From NCBI GenBank assembly GCA_002633005.1, contig NMRA01000390.1:207544-271543 (forward strand): DNA of 64,000 nucleotides, written 5' to 3'. The position numbers were made by a program, and so were the translations under genes. This document shows positions 1 to 12,300 of this stretch, in pieces. Numbering within the stretch: position 1 is the first letter of the stretch; each line of letters starts with the position of its first letter. The notes under the pieces are model-generated. The model was not told the origin of the DNA and did no database searches. It worked only from the letters and a program-made list of their open reading frames with translations. Source of the stretch: Phoronis australis. Taxonomy: Eukaryota; Phoronida; Phoronidae.

Positions 1-235
1 CAACCCCCTATGTCGCAATAGTACCTATAAAACTCTCCATAAGTACAAAACACATGGCAGGAAGATCTATGCCTTTTGCTACAGTTCGAAGATTGCAGCC
101 ATTATTTTTTAACAAAAATGTCCTTGGGAAACTAACTAGTCTCAATCCACTCAAACTGGACATTAAGTACCAGAGGACATATACATACACGCAGAAGTCT
201 TGATGACATAACCACCTACTAAGCAGCATCGGCAT

Positions 236-241
236 TTTATT
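236..241 (-). promoter_or_regulatory. candidate poly(A) signal of CCDC50
   Basis: AATAAA on the minus strand, 22 bases after the CCDC50 stop codon. Its position is compatible with a very short 3' UTR, but AT-rich sequence makes chance matches common, and a distal site outside the window is equally possible. Confidence 0.35.
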
Positions 242-262
242 CCAAGCACTTTTGAACTGCAT

Positions 263-381
263 CTACTGTTGTTTACAGCTTGCCCTCTTGCCAGAAGCCG
301 AGTTCTTCCTGCCCTTTTTATCACCAGGGGAACGACGCATGCCTTGTACAGGGGCAATACCTTGTTCATCATATCCTTCAT
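263..381 (-). CDS. CCDC50: CCDC50 terminal coding exon
   Basis: Begins after TTAATTTCAG and reads DEGYDEQGIAPVQGMRRSPG, then a basic Lys/Arg/Ser tail ending C-K-Q-Q before TAG at 265-263. The frame was chosen because it continues exon 10 at phase 1 and has the composition expected of the CCDC50 tail. A competing frame in the same exon is longer but ends in unrelated 3' sequence. Confidence 0.65.
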
Positions 382-3300
382 CTGAAATTAAGACATATGA
401 CAACTTGATTTCTGAATATTACAAAGAATAATAAATCATTACAAGACAAGACAAGACATTAATTATACGACCACAATCATGCACAAACCACAACATTTCA
501 TTCACATTTAAACATTTAATTTAAGTCATTTTCCCATTAGAAGTGAAACTTTGCTTTTACTGAAGTTTCGGTAAGTCACAGAGAAAGGTTAACTGCGGTA
601 GTTAATCTGCAAGCGAAACTTCGCTAGTAGAAAATAAAAGCAAAGCTTCGGTGAGTACCGAAGTTTCGGTGTAGTGGGAGCACTAAAAGTAAAGCTTCGT
701 TGAAGTTATCAGTAGAGATCGCGGCAACACAATACGATCACACGACACTCGCAAAATGTATTTCTTGTTATTGTAGCGCAGCCCACGTGCTCTGAATAGA
801 CGGAATTGTAAATAAATAAAAGAAAGCATATCTGATGAAGAATGGCACTGATCATTTTCATAAACACTTGTAAATGGCAGGCGAACAATTTTCAGCCTCG
901 AACAACAACTCAGTATTCGTCTGTTCGATATCGCTGTTTTGACAGAATGGTAAGCAAAGTTTTGGCAAAGAGGAAAGCGACCTTAGAAACAAACCTCATT
1001 CCATGTGTTGCTTAGATATGCATATGCTCTCAGTAGAAAGTTGAGAAACCACAGTCAAATCACAACAACACAACTGCGGTACCACATAATTACATTGAAG
1101 GCCGATCAATGCCATTATGGTTACAAGACTGTCAACAGTTAAGGACGTGTGGTCGACCTTTGGTTTTGTGACTACTTGCTTTTACCAGTTAATTCATAAA
1201 TAAATAATCATCTCCAGACAGAGAAAACAACAAGATGGCCAACATTTAACATTCAATAATTCCTGAAAAAGTTCCACGATATCTATGTAACCTGGGGCCT
1301 GGGCCTATTTTTTTCTCTAAATTGAACTCAAAATAATTTTGGCCAATTTGTATTTAATTTTTGCTATCGAGCAAACTCATTAAGTGGCCATTAGTCTGTG
1401 CTTGAGTACATAACAGATTATACGTATGAGAGTTTTGTCTGAGTGTGCACTGAATGACCCCTATATTCATGCTACGAAGTGAAAACCTGAAATTTCCAGT
1501 TAAAACTCAAACTTTTAGCCTTAATGCTGGGGCCAACTAGTGGAAAGTAATAAAAAAATAAATTTGTGTGGTCTGGTACACGTTGTACCAGATGTGCACA
1601 AGCCGCACATGAGGGCCCATTGCACTGATCATCTGGTACAGTATATTTGTGATTTATTAATACGGAGTTAAAACCGAGCTGAGGAGCTAGAGACCTGACT
1701 CAAGGGTCTAGCAGTGTGGACCAGTGGGACTTGAACTCACGACCTCGAGTACAGAAGGCGGGCACCTTTTACACTAGGCCACACTGCCTCCTCTAAGTGC
1801 AAAGTAGGATTAAACAATTATTCATGTCAGCCATCACGTACTGAAGCATTGAACAACAGACACTTATCTTGAGTTTGCACAAAAGTAGAACAGAAAATGA
1901 CAATTAGGTTATTGGATTCAGCATGGCATACATTGCACATGCAACTCAAGGGCACAGTAAGCCCCAGTTACATGACAACCCAAATGTAACTCAAGAAATC
2001 AAGAACTCCAGATTAAGAAGCTGTCAACACAGGACAAGTTTAACTAACCCTGTGGATTCCACGCTTCTTCTGCCTGTGTATAGGGTCTAGCATCCTGGGT
2101 ATGTGGTGCATCTAAACACAAAAACATTACTGCGATGCAACACAAGCATACAATCCATTTATCCAACATTGTGTGGAGAATCTGTGGTATACTGATTAAA
2201 ATAACAATAACAATACCACTTAAATGGACATTGCCTTGACGCTCAAAATAACATTAGATCATATTACTTACGGCAAAAATTCTTCCGTTTGGGACATAAT
2301 ATGGTGGACATGTGAAATTTCCTTTCGTCACATTTTTCAACAAAAACAAACAATTTTTCAGGAAAATTAGATTGCTTTTAGCACAGCTTGTATGGCATAG
2401 CTATTACCAAACAATGTTTGATAAAATTTTGAGCATTTGCAACAGTGCTACCCCTTTAAAAATAGAAATGTGGCAATTCTAGCAATTATTTTGTACCAAA
2501 TTGAAGAATTTTTACATTAACCACAAAAAACATGTCTCAGTTAACCACATAAAACATGTCTCAGTACTATTCCATACCACAATAGCAAATTATTTCCATA
2601 GCCCCAAACTGATCACCAAGGGCATCAGCAAGTATAGGTTGTTGAAAGCCATGGATTTTGACTGAGTTGCCAACCCCTCCTGCATTTGTCTGTTTCATAT
2701 CAATGCCAGGCAATCTCTTTTTATTGCACTCTTTTGACATTTAAGACCAATTTGTAAGAGCTAATCAGCTTATATAGTGGTTTAAATTTTAGGCTGCGAC
2801 CAAAGGAAATGGCGTAAAGTATTGGTTTTTTTTTTTTTGAGAACTGCGTAACATGTGACATCGTGCAGAACTACCAACAACACACAGGTCAGGTGGAATG
2901 GTTGAATCTATAGTGTGATGGTCAAAAAGACCAAACGAGATTGGGAGCAAATGGTANCATGCATTCATTTCAAGCAACATCACCAATCAATATCTGTTCA
3001 CAGCATTCCTCCAACCAGCACATAAAGCAGAACCCCTTTAAGTACTGATAATGTTAATAATCACAATCAAGTGCAATTAATTCAATTAAATAAATTTACA
3101 TGAAATACATTAACTTATGACTCATCTGTTATAAGACAAGTGTGGGAATGTCAGTGATGATTATATCAATGTAAATTAATTGAACCTACTCTGTAACTTG
3201 ATGCAAGCTTTATGTTTTGTTCTTTCAAATCAGATTTCCATGACAATCATGAACAGTTTTGCTGGAAACAATGTTCTCCAGTCATCTAAGCTTAGAGTTA

Positions 3301-6300
3301 CATGGAATAATATCAGGAAACATCACATGGAAATTTTTAAATTGAAAAATATTTCAAACACATGAGTGTACTTGATACAGTGTGCACCCTCAAATTACAC
3401 AATGATCTGTTTTTTATACTTTTATCTTGCTTTCACAGGACAAGCGTCCAAAGTTTTACATCACATCAATCAACAACCACATGAAGTTTGAGTATGATTA
3501 TTTGGGGCGCTTGAAATAGGTTTTTGGGATCTTCCTACTAGTAATAAAATTACTTAAAAACTGATATAAAAGTCGTGAAGTAGCATTCACAACAAAAAAT
3601 GGATGATCTCACAGTGGATAAAGGATATCTCATGTTTGGGAGTTGAAAGGTCTTTTAATTAATGTTCAATAATCAAAAATGTCATGGAAAGTTTTACTAT
3701 ATTCCTTACATGTGAAATTTAAATGACGTAGAAAATAAATCTGAAACTAAATACGGCAATCCAGATCCGCCCAAGGATACTATTGTTTCACGAAATGTAG
3801 AATATAAATAGGTCAATAAAACAACAAGAATGGACCAACTGAGAAATTTTCGGATGTAATAACGTCCTTTGTCAACAGAAACAGAAATAAAGGTTTGATT
3901 TTACTAAATTTATTTCTGTTTCTGTTGACAGAAGACGTTATTACATCCGAAAATTTCTCAGTTGGTCCATTCCTGTTGTTTTATTTACCTATTTAAATTT
4001 AAATGAAAATGAGTCAAACAGACAAGATTGGTGCAATGTGTCATAAGAAGTGGTACTTTCATTCAATTTACCTTTCATTCAATTTACCTTTCATTCAATT
4101 TACCTTTCATTCAATTTACCTTTCATTCAATTTAAATCTATTGTTGTCAACACAACTGAAAAAATCTCACAGGGAACAAAAGTCATGCGAATGTCACACG
4201 AGAGAATGCTATGTTCCATGTAACAATTGCCATTTGTAACATGAAGTGTGAGTTTTTGAAAGATAATAACAGCAAATTAAAAAAACATTTTGCCAATTGA
4301 AAGTAAATAATTGTTGAAATGCAATAGCAACTAAAAAGCTTTTACACCCACTTTCAATTGAATGGGGCAAAAAAAAACTTTGAGACTCTGTGAAAATCTC
4401 TTATCATTATTTTGAAATGTGCAAGTATTACCTCACAGGTATCATGATGTTTTTGTCACTTCATCTTATTAGGCACAACAAAATGAACATGGCGAAGTCG
4501 TTATTTCCGGTAATCTAGAACCCGAGTGGTGGGTTCTAGATGATAATGACCGAGAACATGTAAACCTATTTATACCACATACTGAATGACCTGCCTTTCT
4601 CCACTCACCTACATGTAATTTCTATGTCAGAGGCTCAGTGTCAGAGGTCGTGACCTTTTAAGAAACGCTGAGTCATTCTTAATAAAAGTATGCTTTAAAT
4701 TTACTCAGAAACAATTGAAAACTTAAACAAAATAGAAATAAAGTGAGCCTGTAAATGAGTTTTAAGCAAGTAGACTAACTTACTACAAATGTTACCATGC
4801 TAAACTCCCACCATGAAAATATTGTATGCTAAAGCAGGTTGGTTACTGAGTCTAATGTCCAAGTCAAAGATTCCCGATGACATGCTACCCACATTTAAAC
4901 TGGAGATTGATGATTTATAAGTGAGAGAAAATGACAGATAAGATTTACTGAATTAAAGATGTCACTTTTACTGAAAATGTACATCACATTTTTCACAGAG
5001 TAATAAATGTCAGTACAATGCAGTTTGCTGAACATGTGATAATTCAATTTTCACATAAGACGACATCAGCAGCTGAATAGCTCAGTGATTAAAGGTGAAG
5101 GCAACCTTTTTTCATGTCACTTTTAGCAAAAATAAGGTTCATTGATTATCCCAGACACATTTTTCACTTAATTACAGCTTTTCATAATTTGATTAATTTC
5201 TCGTCCTCTACTCCGGAAGTGACGTTTTGGGAGGCAAGAGTTTCGCGCCAATTTCTTTTCATTATAGTGTGACTGTGAGAGTCATTGTTCTACCTCGGTT
5301 GTGATAAGTTCGGTCGTTGTTTGCTTTTGTTTACAAGTCAGTCAACATGCCACGCTGTTGCTACGTACCGGGATGTACTCATTATCGTCTCACACGCGCT
5401 TTGGGTACCTTGCGTCGCTTTCCGAAGGATGACACACTTCACCGTACTTGGCCAGCTCGTTCATGTGAAGAACGCAGCGCTACCCGTCCAGGCAACGTAC
5501 AAACCAGTGGAGGGTTACCGAGTGTGTGCCAAGCATTTTCTGCCGTCAGATTACGACAGAGATATGTACGCTGAATTGATGAACGTCCCTGCGAAACAAC
5601 GCCTAAAGAAGAGTACCATACCGTCGCTGTTGATTCCCGGCAGTGCCCCGTCGCCAACCCCGACAAGTGCGTTTTTGAAGCCAGAAGCCTCGCGATCGAG
5701 CTGTGACCACTATATACAATGACTGAGGCACTTCATTTAATGTCACCCCTGACTCCGAACGTACCCTATTGCGTGCATTTCCGGAAAGTAGCAGTGATTC
5801 GCCCTGTGCTGTTGTCTCTAGCCTAGAGCCTGTAAGCAGCCCTGCAGCGATGTTGAGTAGTGGGAGTGAATACAGGCCCAGTTCGACACCCAGTGAAGAG
5901 GACAGTTCGTCATCCAATAAATGAACAGATCGGTGAGCCTAAGTTTGATAAGTTTATTGCGGACTTGTATTGGAGCTATTTAGAAGGTGCCAGGTGTGTG
6001 GCGAGGGAGTCACACGGCGGGATGTAAGCAGTTTGGGTGCTCAGATCACCCTCCAGTGAGAGTGTGTCGCGGGACACTCGGGCAAGTGGGACAGTTCTTC
6101 CTCTGTACATGAGACGATAATGAGTACGCAGCAACAGCGTGGCATGTTGACTGACTCGTAAGCAAAAGCAAACGACGATCGAACTTATCACAACCGAGGT
6201 AGAACAATGACTGACTCGACTGCTCTCACATTCGGACTACATGAAAAGAAATTGGAGCGAAATTCTTGCCTCCCAAAATGTCACTTCCGGAGTAGACGAC

Positions 6301-9300
6301 AAGTAATTAATTAAATTACAAAAAGCAGTAAATAAGTGAAAAATATGTCTGGGATAATCAACGAACCTTATTTTTGCTAAAAATTACATGAAAAAAGGTT
6401 GCCTTCACCTTTAAGGTGACACGAAACTTAAGTGAAGCATGTTCAAATCTGGCCTCAGGTTCCTGCTAAAATGTTAATCAACACACATTGATAAACAAAA
6501 TGGATTAACCAACAGTTGTAATTGCCATATCAGGCTGATTATGTGGTATAGATGTCATTCAGTGTATCTTTTCTAAAATGACTAACACACTCCCTTCATG
6601 GTTCTGGGTCCAAACACTATTCCAAGTTAATAACGGGATGACCCAAAAACCCGACACAAAAATGTTGCACAAAAATCAAATTTTTGGAAAAAACAAAAAC
6701 TTCAAACCTGATATCGTTGTAATTGTGGAAACATCATCCATCAAGTGAAATCTGCTGGAAAACCACTGACTTCTAATCTGAGTAATGAACTAATTGAGGT
6801 CAATTTTATAATGGTCTAAATCAAAATTTAGTTTCTTTCGCATAACCGTGGGTTTATAAAATTTGAAAAAATTGGATCATCATAACATTAACTTAAGTTT
6901 TACGGACTTGGGTTTTTGGGGTCAACCTGTACGCTGCCAAAAATAACCGAGTACCTTATTTAGCCATCCTGTATTGCTAAACATAATTGCCATATGTTAG
7001 CACAAACTTCCAACAAATAATTAAAAAATGTTGAAATTATTATTATCTTATCGAGTGTTATTTTAATACATATGTTGCTTCCACAACTAATACCATTGAT
7101 TTTGTATGAAATTTGTAATCTTGTAAGAAACAAACTCTTTTGTACACTGTATTTTTCAGAATAAACCTACGCTCTGGTAGAACTTGCACTTGCAGGAAAT
7201 CATCTGAGAAATAACATCTCAGTTCGAAGTAAACAAGCACACTGAGTTCACAAGTTCAAAACCTTAAAATAACCAATACCATTAAGTAGGAACTATTGAT
7301 TATATACCACACACGATGCCAGACACTCTGTAAGATAGCAAGAATATCAATTTACCGCAGAAAACAGAAATTGACAATGAAACCGATACCTTCTTTCAAA
7401 AACTGATCATCAATCACATTCCAGGCTGGGCAATAAAACCAGAATCTCCTCAGTTGAGGACCGTAAACTCTATGTTAAGTTGTGCTAACTTACATAGGCC
7501 AACTGGGACACTTGCATGAGCAGGCCTAAGCCACCATGTGGACTAGTAGTTACACCCTTCATGCCCAAAATGAATTACTAGGTCAACCAAGGAGAGAATA
7601 AAACTGCTTGAAAAAATCAGCGTGGTTCATTCAGTGTGGTACACTCAGCGCGGTACACTCACCGTGGCACACACAAATCTCGAGTTCTGTTTTAAAGCTT
7701 GTAAGACATAAATATCAGGCTTACCAATGAAAGCAAGTTAAACCATGATGTATGGGGCTTCAAACTTTGTTGAAGAGACATACCTGCTTCAGTTTGTCCC
7801 TTTCCTGCACAGCCGGAGGGGTTACTCCACCCCTTCTCTTGTGTTCCTGCTCTTGCAGGAGTCGAGCAATTTCCATATCTTGATCTTGTTGAAGCCTAAA
7901 CATTTACAGACAGATATTTAGCAAACATTACGGCTCTCTCTTATATTCAGCAAAGTAGTCTTAAAGGAGAATGCCGCCCAAAAATTAGATCGAGTAGTTC
8001 CACTTGAAAACAGCACGTACAGTTCTTTTACCTGACACCGTACAGCAGACGAAGGTGTTGAATTTAACCAATGATGTCACAGGTTTGAACGCAGTCAGCT
8101 CACCAGTTCACAATATGCTTACTGGTGTCAGCTTATTACTTGAATTCATCGTTACATACCAATAAATCATAAAATTTGATTAAAATCCTTACAAATACAT
8201 CCAGTTGTTGAAAAAATGTGTTGTTTTATACACTGTTACGGATTTATAGGTACTATTTGAAAGCACCGTAGCCTACAGAGTTCAGTAGGCCAATTTACCA
8301 AGGTCGGTCGCGGGAGTTTGGGGTCTGTTCAGTGATAAATTAGAATTATTCTTCGGTGAAATACAGACAGAAGAACATAGATGTGTGTTGTAATTCTAGA
8401 CTTGCAATTTTTTCAGTTCTAAACACACAAAACACTTGTTATCCCGGCCAGTTGCTCACAACCTGATCAGACCCGTCGCGGATAGACTGAAGACATCACA
8501 AACCTCAACCAGCCAAAGTTGGAAACTAAATTTCCAGTCACAAAAAAACTATACTTGTGAGCCTAAGAGATAATGAACGTGTGATTATTTTGGTGAATTA
8601 GCAGCGAAATTGCAAAATAAAATCTACTTACTCGTTGGAGGCCGCGAAGTCTCAGAACCGTCACGGTAAAAGTTGTACAGTAACAATGATTTGAATAAAT
8701 TAGTATATCAGTTCCCCTAACATCTGACCATGGAATATAAAATCAAGCTATTGTTTCGCAACAGCTTTCTGTCAGCAAAAACTGAATTAGCATGCGCTCA
8801 CACAACCTCAGTGCCCAGTGAATTAGTTTTATTGCATCTAAAGTTGGTAATGCAGTGATTTATTCATTGCTGGCTTCTCAAAACTTTTTCAGTCACCAAC
8901 ACTCCAAAGGCATTACAAATTGTATCTAATGAGACGGACTACTTCAGTTATATATTGGTTAAGGTGAGAACAATTCACCGTGAAACAGAACACCCAATGA
9001 TAAACGTCAACGTGGCAACTCACAATCCCGAATTAGACGAGTGCTCATCTGATGAAGACTTCACAGGTCGATCGTTAGGTTTGACAGGCTATCAGTTCGA
9101 ACCGGAATACACTGATCAAGAAATACCAGAGGTGCAGTGAACATGCACAGACAACAACACATATGGATAGTTCCGAAAACAGATTGAATGACTTGTCATG
9201 GTATCAGTGTGCTAACTAAATGGTTATGGAAAGGACTGACGCGTTTGCTGCCACAAAATTCGCAAGTGAAACGCCTTGTTGGAGAAGCACAGATGTGTAA

Positions 9301-12300
9301 AACGGGCCATCTTGATTTTGCACCGAATCTAAACAGAGGTATGCTTACAGCGTTTTTAGGGCTGGAAAAAAAGTATTGGCAAAACATCTTACACCCAGAG
9401 GATCAAACAGATGCCTGGCGAACGAGTAAGTCACCAAAAAGGTTAATATACAAAATAACATGTTCTCATGCCTTGAATTAATTATAATTGTTTATGTTTT
9501 CATGGCCAACTAAAGTCCTCCATAATCAAAAACTGATCAACAACTGATCCGTTTTTCTTTGTCTCCTGCCTGCCGAACGCAAACAAACTAAGCACAGCAT
9601 CTGACTTCAGCCTCAGTCTCTTTTTCTACCCTGTCATGAACCGTTTGGAAAGCCGGCATTCGTCAGTGAAATCATTGTCGACGAAATGCTGGCGAAAGAC
9701 ACGGAGATATTTCACGGTCTTATACTTGTTATTAACTTGGTATTAACGGCGTACTTATCATTCTTCGCTACCGTGAGCCACTTCCCAAGAATTATGTGCT
9801 CTCGAGGAAATCGAAAAAATGATATACCTGCTTTCCTCACAGCTTCATAGTTCGTACAAACAGGAACGACCACACCATAGCGGCACTCACTCTGCCAAAG
9901 AACCAATGATGTCGCTGCATCGTTTCTTACCTTCCTCACAGGTTAACGCAACACCTCTCACCGAGGTAAGAGCGACCGTGTACGAGGTGATGTGGATATA
10001 GATGAATTAAGACGGTAAAAAAGACTAATTAAATCAGGTGGCATTCTCCTTTAATTACACCATGTCCCTGTAATAGTGCAGCATGCAATGATGCAAGTGA
10101 TCACATAAACACACTTTTCTTTAGTGAACTTAGTATAAACGCTGGAAATACAAAATACAATAGGTGAAATACAACAACACCATGTGAAAACAGTATGGTC
10201 GTACAAAAAGAGATATTACACTAAGCAGAAACCAATTAAACACTACTTGGTTTACATATACTGAAACAAACCTTGAAGAGCACCACATGACTGGGTCCAG
10301 CACTGTGAATTATTCAGTTGATGGCCATATTGCTTTCAACACATAAAATGACAATCTCATACTTCTAATTAACAAACCTTAGTCATTCTCATTAAAACTC
10401 GATAATTATTTCTAATCCAAGAACAAGTTGAGACTCCTAAAGCAGAAAGTTAGTGTCTTTGTCACTGAAAATTGTCTATGATGGAGTAAAGTTTTTAATT
10501 CCATTAATGATAACTTAAGATTTTCACAATGCGTGGACAGAAAACACTTGTGAAAGACCACCTTAGTTCTTCATCCTTGTCCAGTGGTTCGGCTGGTTTG
10601 ACGTAGAAGTCAGAGAAGTCACCAGTATCTTCTATTGTTGGACTCACACTACCAGCATCAGCCTCATCTGAAGTTAGGATAGAATTTACAATTTATGATA
10701 CGGCTGTCACAAGTAGAAATAGACTCATTGCATTGATGAGGAAAAGTGGTCATATGTCATTTTCAGGAAAGACACAAAAAATAGAATTATTTTAGTTTGA
10801 GAAGCCAGAAAAAGTAGATGTGAAACTCAAAATGCGCATAAGGACTATGTTATACATTTGACCCAGACGTGGAGCGACTGATCTAGATTGTACCCTTGGT
10901 TTCAGATAAGTTGCAATTCACTATCCTCACATATAACCTGGGATTGGATTGGCCTGATGCCAGTTATTTTAAATGCCCTCCACCAACACAACAGAAACCC
11001 ATGAGAGTCTGGCCTCACAGCAAGGTAGTTCTTATCTCACTCTTCCATCATAACTCAGTACAAAATACTATATACGTTGTGATCAAAGCTGATGCTTCAA
11101 TGCTTTGGTAGTGTCATTAACTATACTCATGACAAGTAGTCTAACTGGAAATCTCATTATCAAGTTGCCCACACCCCAACCAATGTCAACACAACTCACT
11201 CAATCACCTTGAGGTGTTTTGACCAACAAGGACTCTCTATCTTTCTCTGCAAACGACATCAACATAACTCATTAATCCTTTTGTCAACTATAGCTCTTTC
11301 CAGACCTTTTTCTAGGAAGTGTCCAGGGCATACTTATGAACACCCCGACTTCAGTTGGTACGTCGTATTCAGTATTTGGACACCCAAGTGAAGTAAGCAA
11401 ACAAACATGGTTGTCAGCAGCAGTCCTGGGAGCTCATTGGCCAACCCAGAACAAAAAATGGTTCCGAAATGATAAAAGATACAAAAAGCTTTAGTGCAGA
11501 GTGATGTCTTAATAGTAAGATACCACAGTTTGACTTGGGGGTCATAAAAACGCTGTTGTGTGTCACTGGTCACAGACAACCTGATAAATTGAGATTAACA
11601 CATTTTTGGACGCCCTATTATTAAAATCCTGGATGAATCCCTGGCTCCTCTCCATACTAATCCTGGATGTACCCCTGGCTCTTCTCCACCCAAATCCTAT
11701 ATGAACCCCTGGCAACTCTCCATCCTAATCTTGGATGAACCCCTGGCTCCTCTCCATCCTAATCCTGGATGAACCTCAGGCTCATTTCCCTCTGAATCCT
11801 GGATGAACCCCTGGCTCCCATCCATACACCTCCTAGATGAACCCTTGACTCCCCTCCATCCCACTCAACTAAGCGCATCAATTCCACAAACCTGAGCCCC
11901 TCCTATGAGAAGGCATGTGAACACCAAGATCAGTGCTGTGCTGTGCGATAGCCTTCTCTATTTTACGACGTTCTTTCTTCAACTCCCATTCTCTTTTACG
12001 TTGTTCATACTTCGCTTCTTCCCTTCTTTGCAATTTTCTTGCAAGTTGCTACAACACAAACATCAAGATATCAAAACAATGACACCTTCCTAATCTTCAC
12101 CTACATATCGAGTGTAATTAATGCAAATCGTTAAAGATCTGATTCTACAACAACTTTAAAATAAAGTCTGAACTTTTAAAGATGTTCAATTTTTATTTTA
12201 GTCGCAGCCATTACGCATTCAAAATATCATAAGATTCGGAATCAATCCTTACTTGAATTTTCATGTCTCAAAAAAATTGACAAACTTCGATTTTGTGTGT

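Larger units (their letters stand above)
5093..6410. mobile_element. Kolobok-like fold-back DNA transposon A1 (non-autonomous)
   Basis: Termini AGGTGAAGGCAACC and GGTTGCCTTCACCT are inverted copies, and the element is flanked by TTAA on both sides (5089-5092, 6411-6414). The inverted repeats run about 300 bp inward and include the start of a THAP-domain ORF in each arm. A TTAA target duplication plus a THAP DNA-binding domain is the signature of the Kolobok superfamily. No transposase catalytic domain is visible between the arms, so it is read as non-autonomous. A sister copy lies at 45894-47215. Confidence 0.75.
4486..6570 (+). repeat. composite SINE-like repeat G, copy 1 (split by a THAP element)
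   Basis: Bases 4486-5092 and 6411-6570 together correspond to 62985-63840. Shared landmarks are the acccgagtgg start, ctatttataccacata, ggtcgtgacctttta, a tRNA-like A box, and the tail ctaaaatgtta...gtggtata. Copy 1 is interrupted at its tRNA-like part by the TTAA-inserted element at 5093-6410, so that insertion is younger than the repeat. Confidence 0.7.
7965..10050. mobile_element. TTAA-flanked DNA transposon B1 (THAP-containing family)
   Basis: Begins AGGAGAATGCCGCCC and ends GGTGGCATTCTCCT, with TTAA at 7961-7964 and 10051-10054. Related copies start at 24205 and 56287. This copy is the longest and keeps two coding relics: a THAP-like region on the minus strand at the right, and a cysteine-containing region on the plus strand at 8955-9480 that the other copies lack. 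Assigned to Kolobok-like elements on TTAA plus THAP. Confidence 0.75.

Noticed and set aside
163-381. Alternative 72-codon frame through the last CCDC50 exon
   Set aside because: It would join exon 9 to exon 10 without the missing exon, but its translation (Cys/Met-rich) is unlike the CCDC50 tail. The phase-1 frame gives a hydrophilic ending with matching phases in exons 10 and 11.
1718-1795. Functional tRNA gene
   Set aside because: Acceptor and T arms are tRNA-like, but the anticodon stem cannot be formed cleanly. Treated as tRNA-derived.
2278-2345. Minus-strand block ending at a strong GTAAGT donor as the missing CCDC50 exon
   Set aside because: No AG acceptor follows the T-rich tract, and the upstream AG gives an immediate stop in the needed phase.
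2655-2750. 51-codon minus-strand ORF (near NAGGVGNSVKIHGFQQPILA) as the missing CCDC50 exon
   Set aside because: No acceptor or donor in the required phases, and it opens with its own ATG after a stop. Judged a chance ORF.
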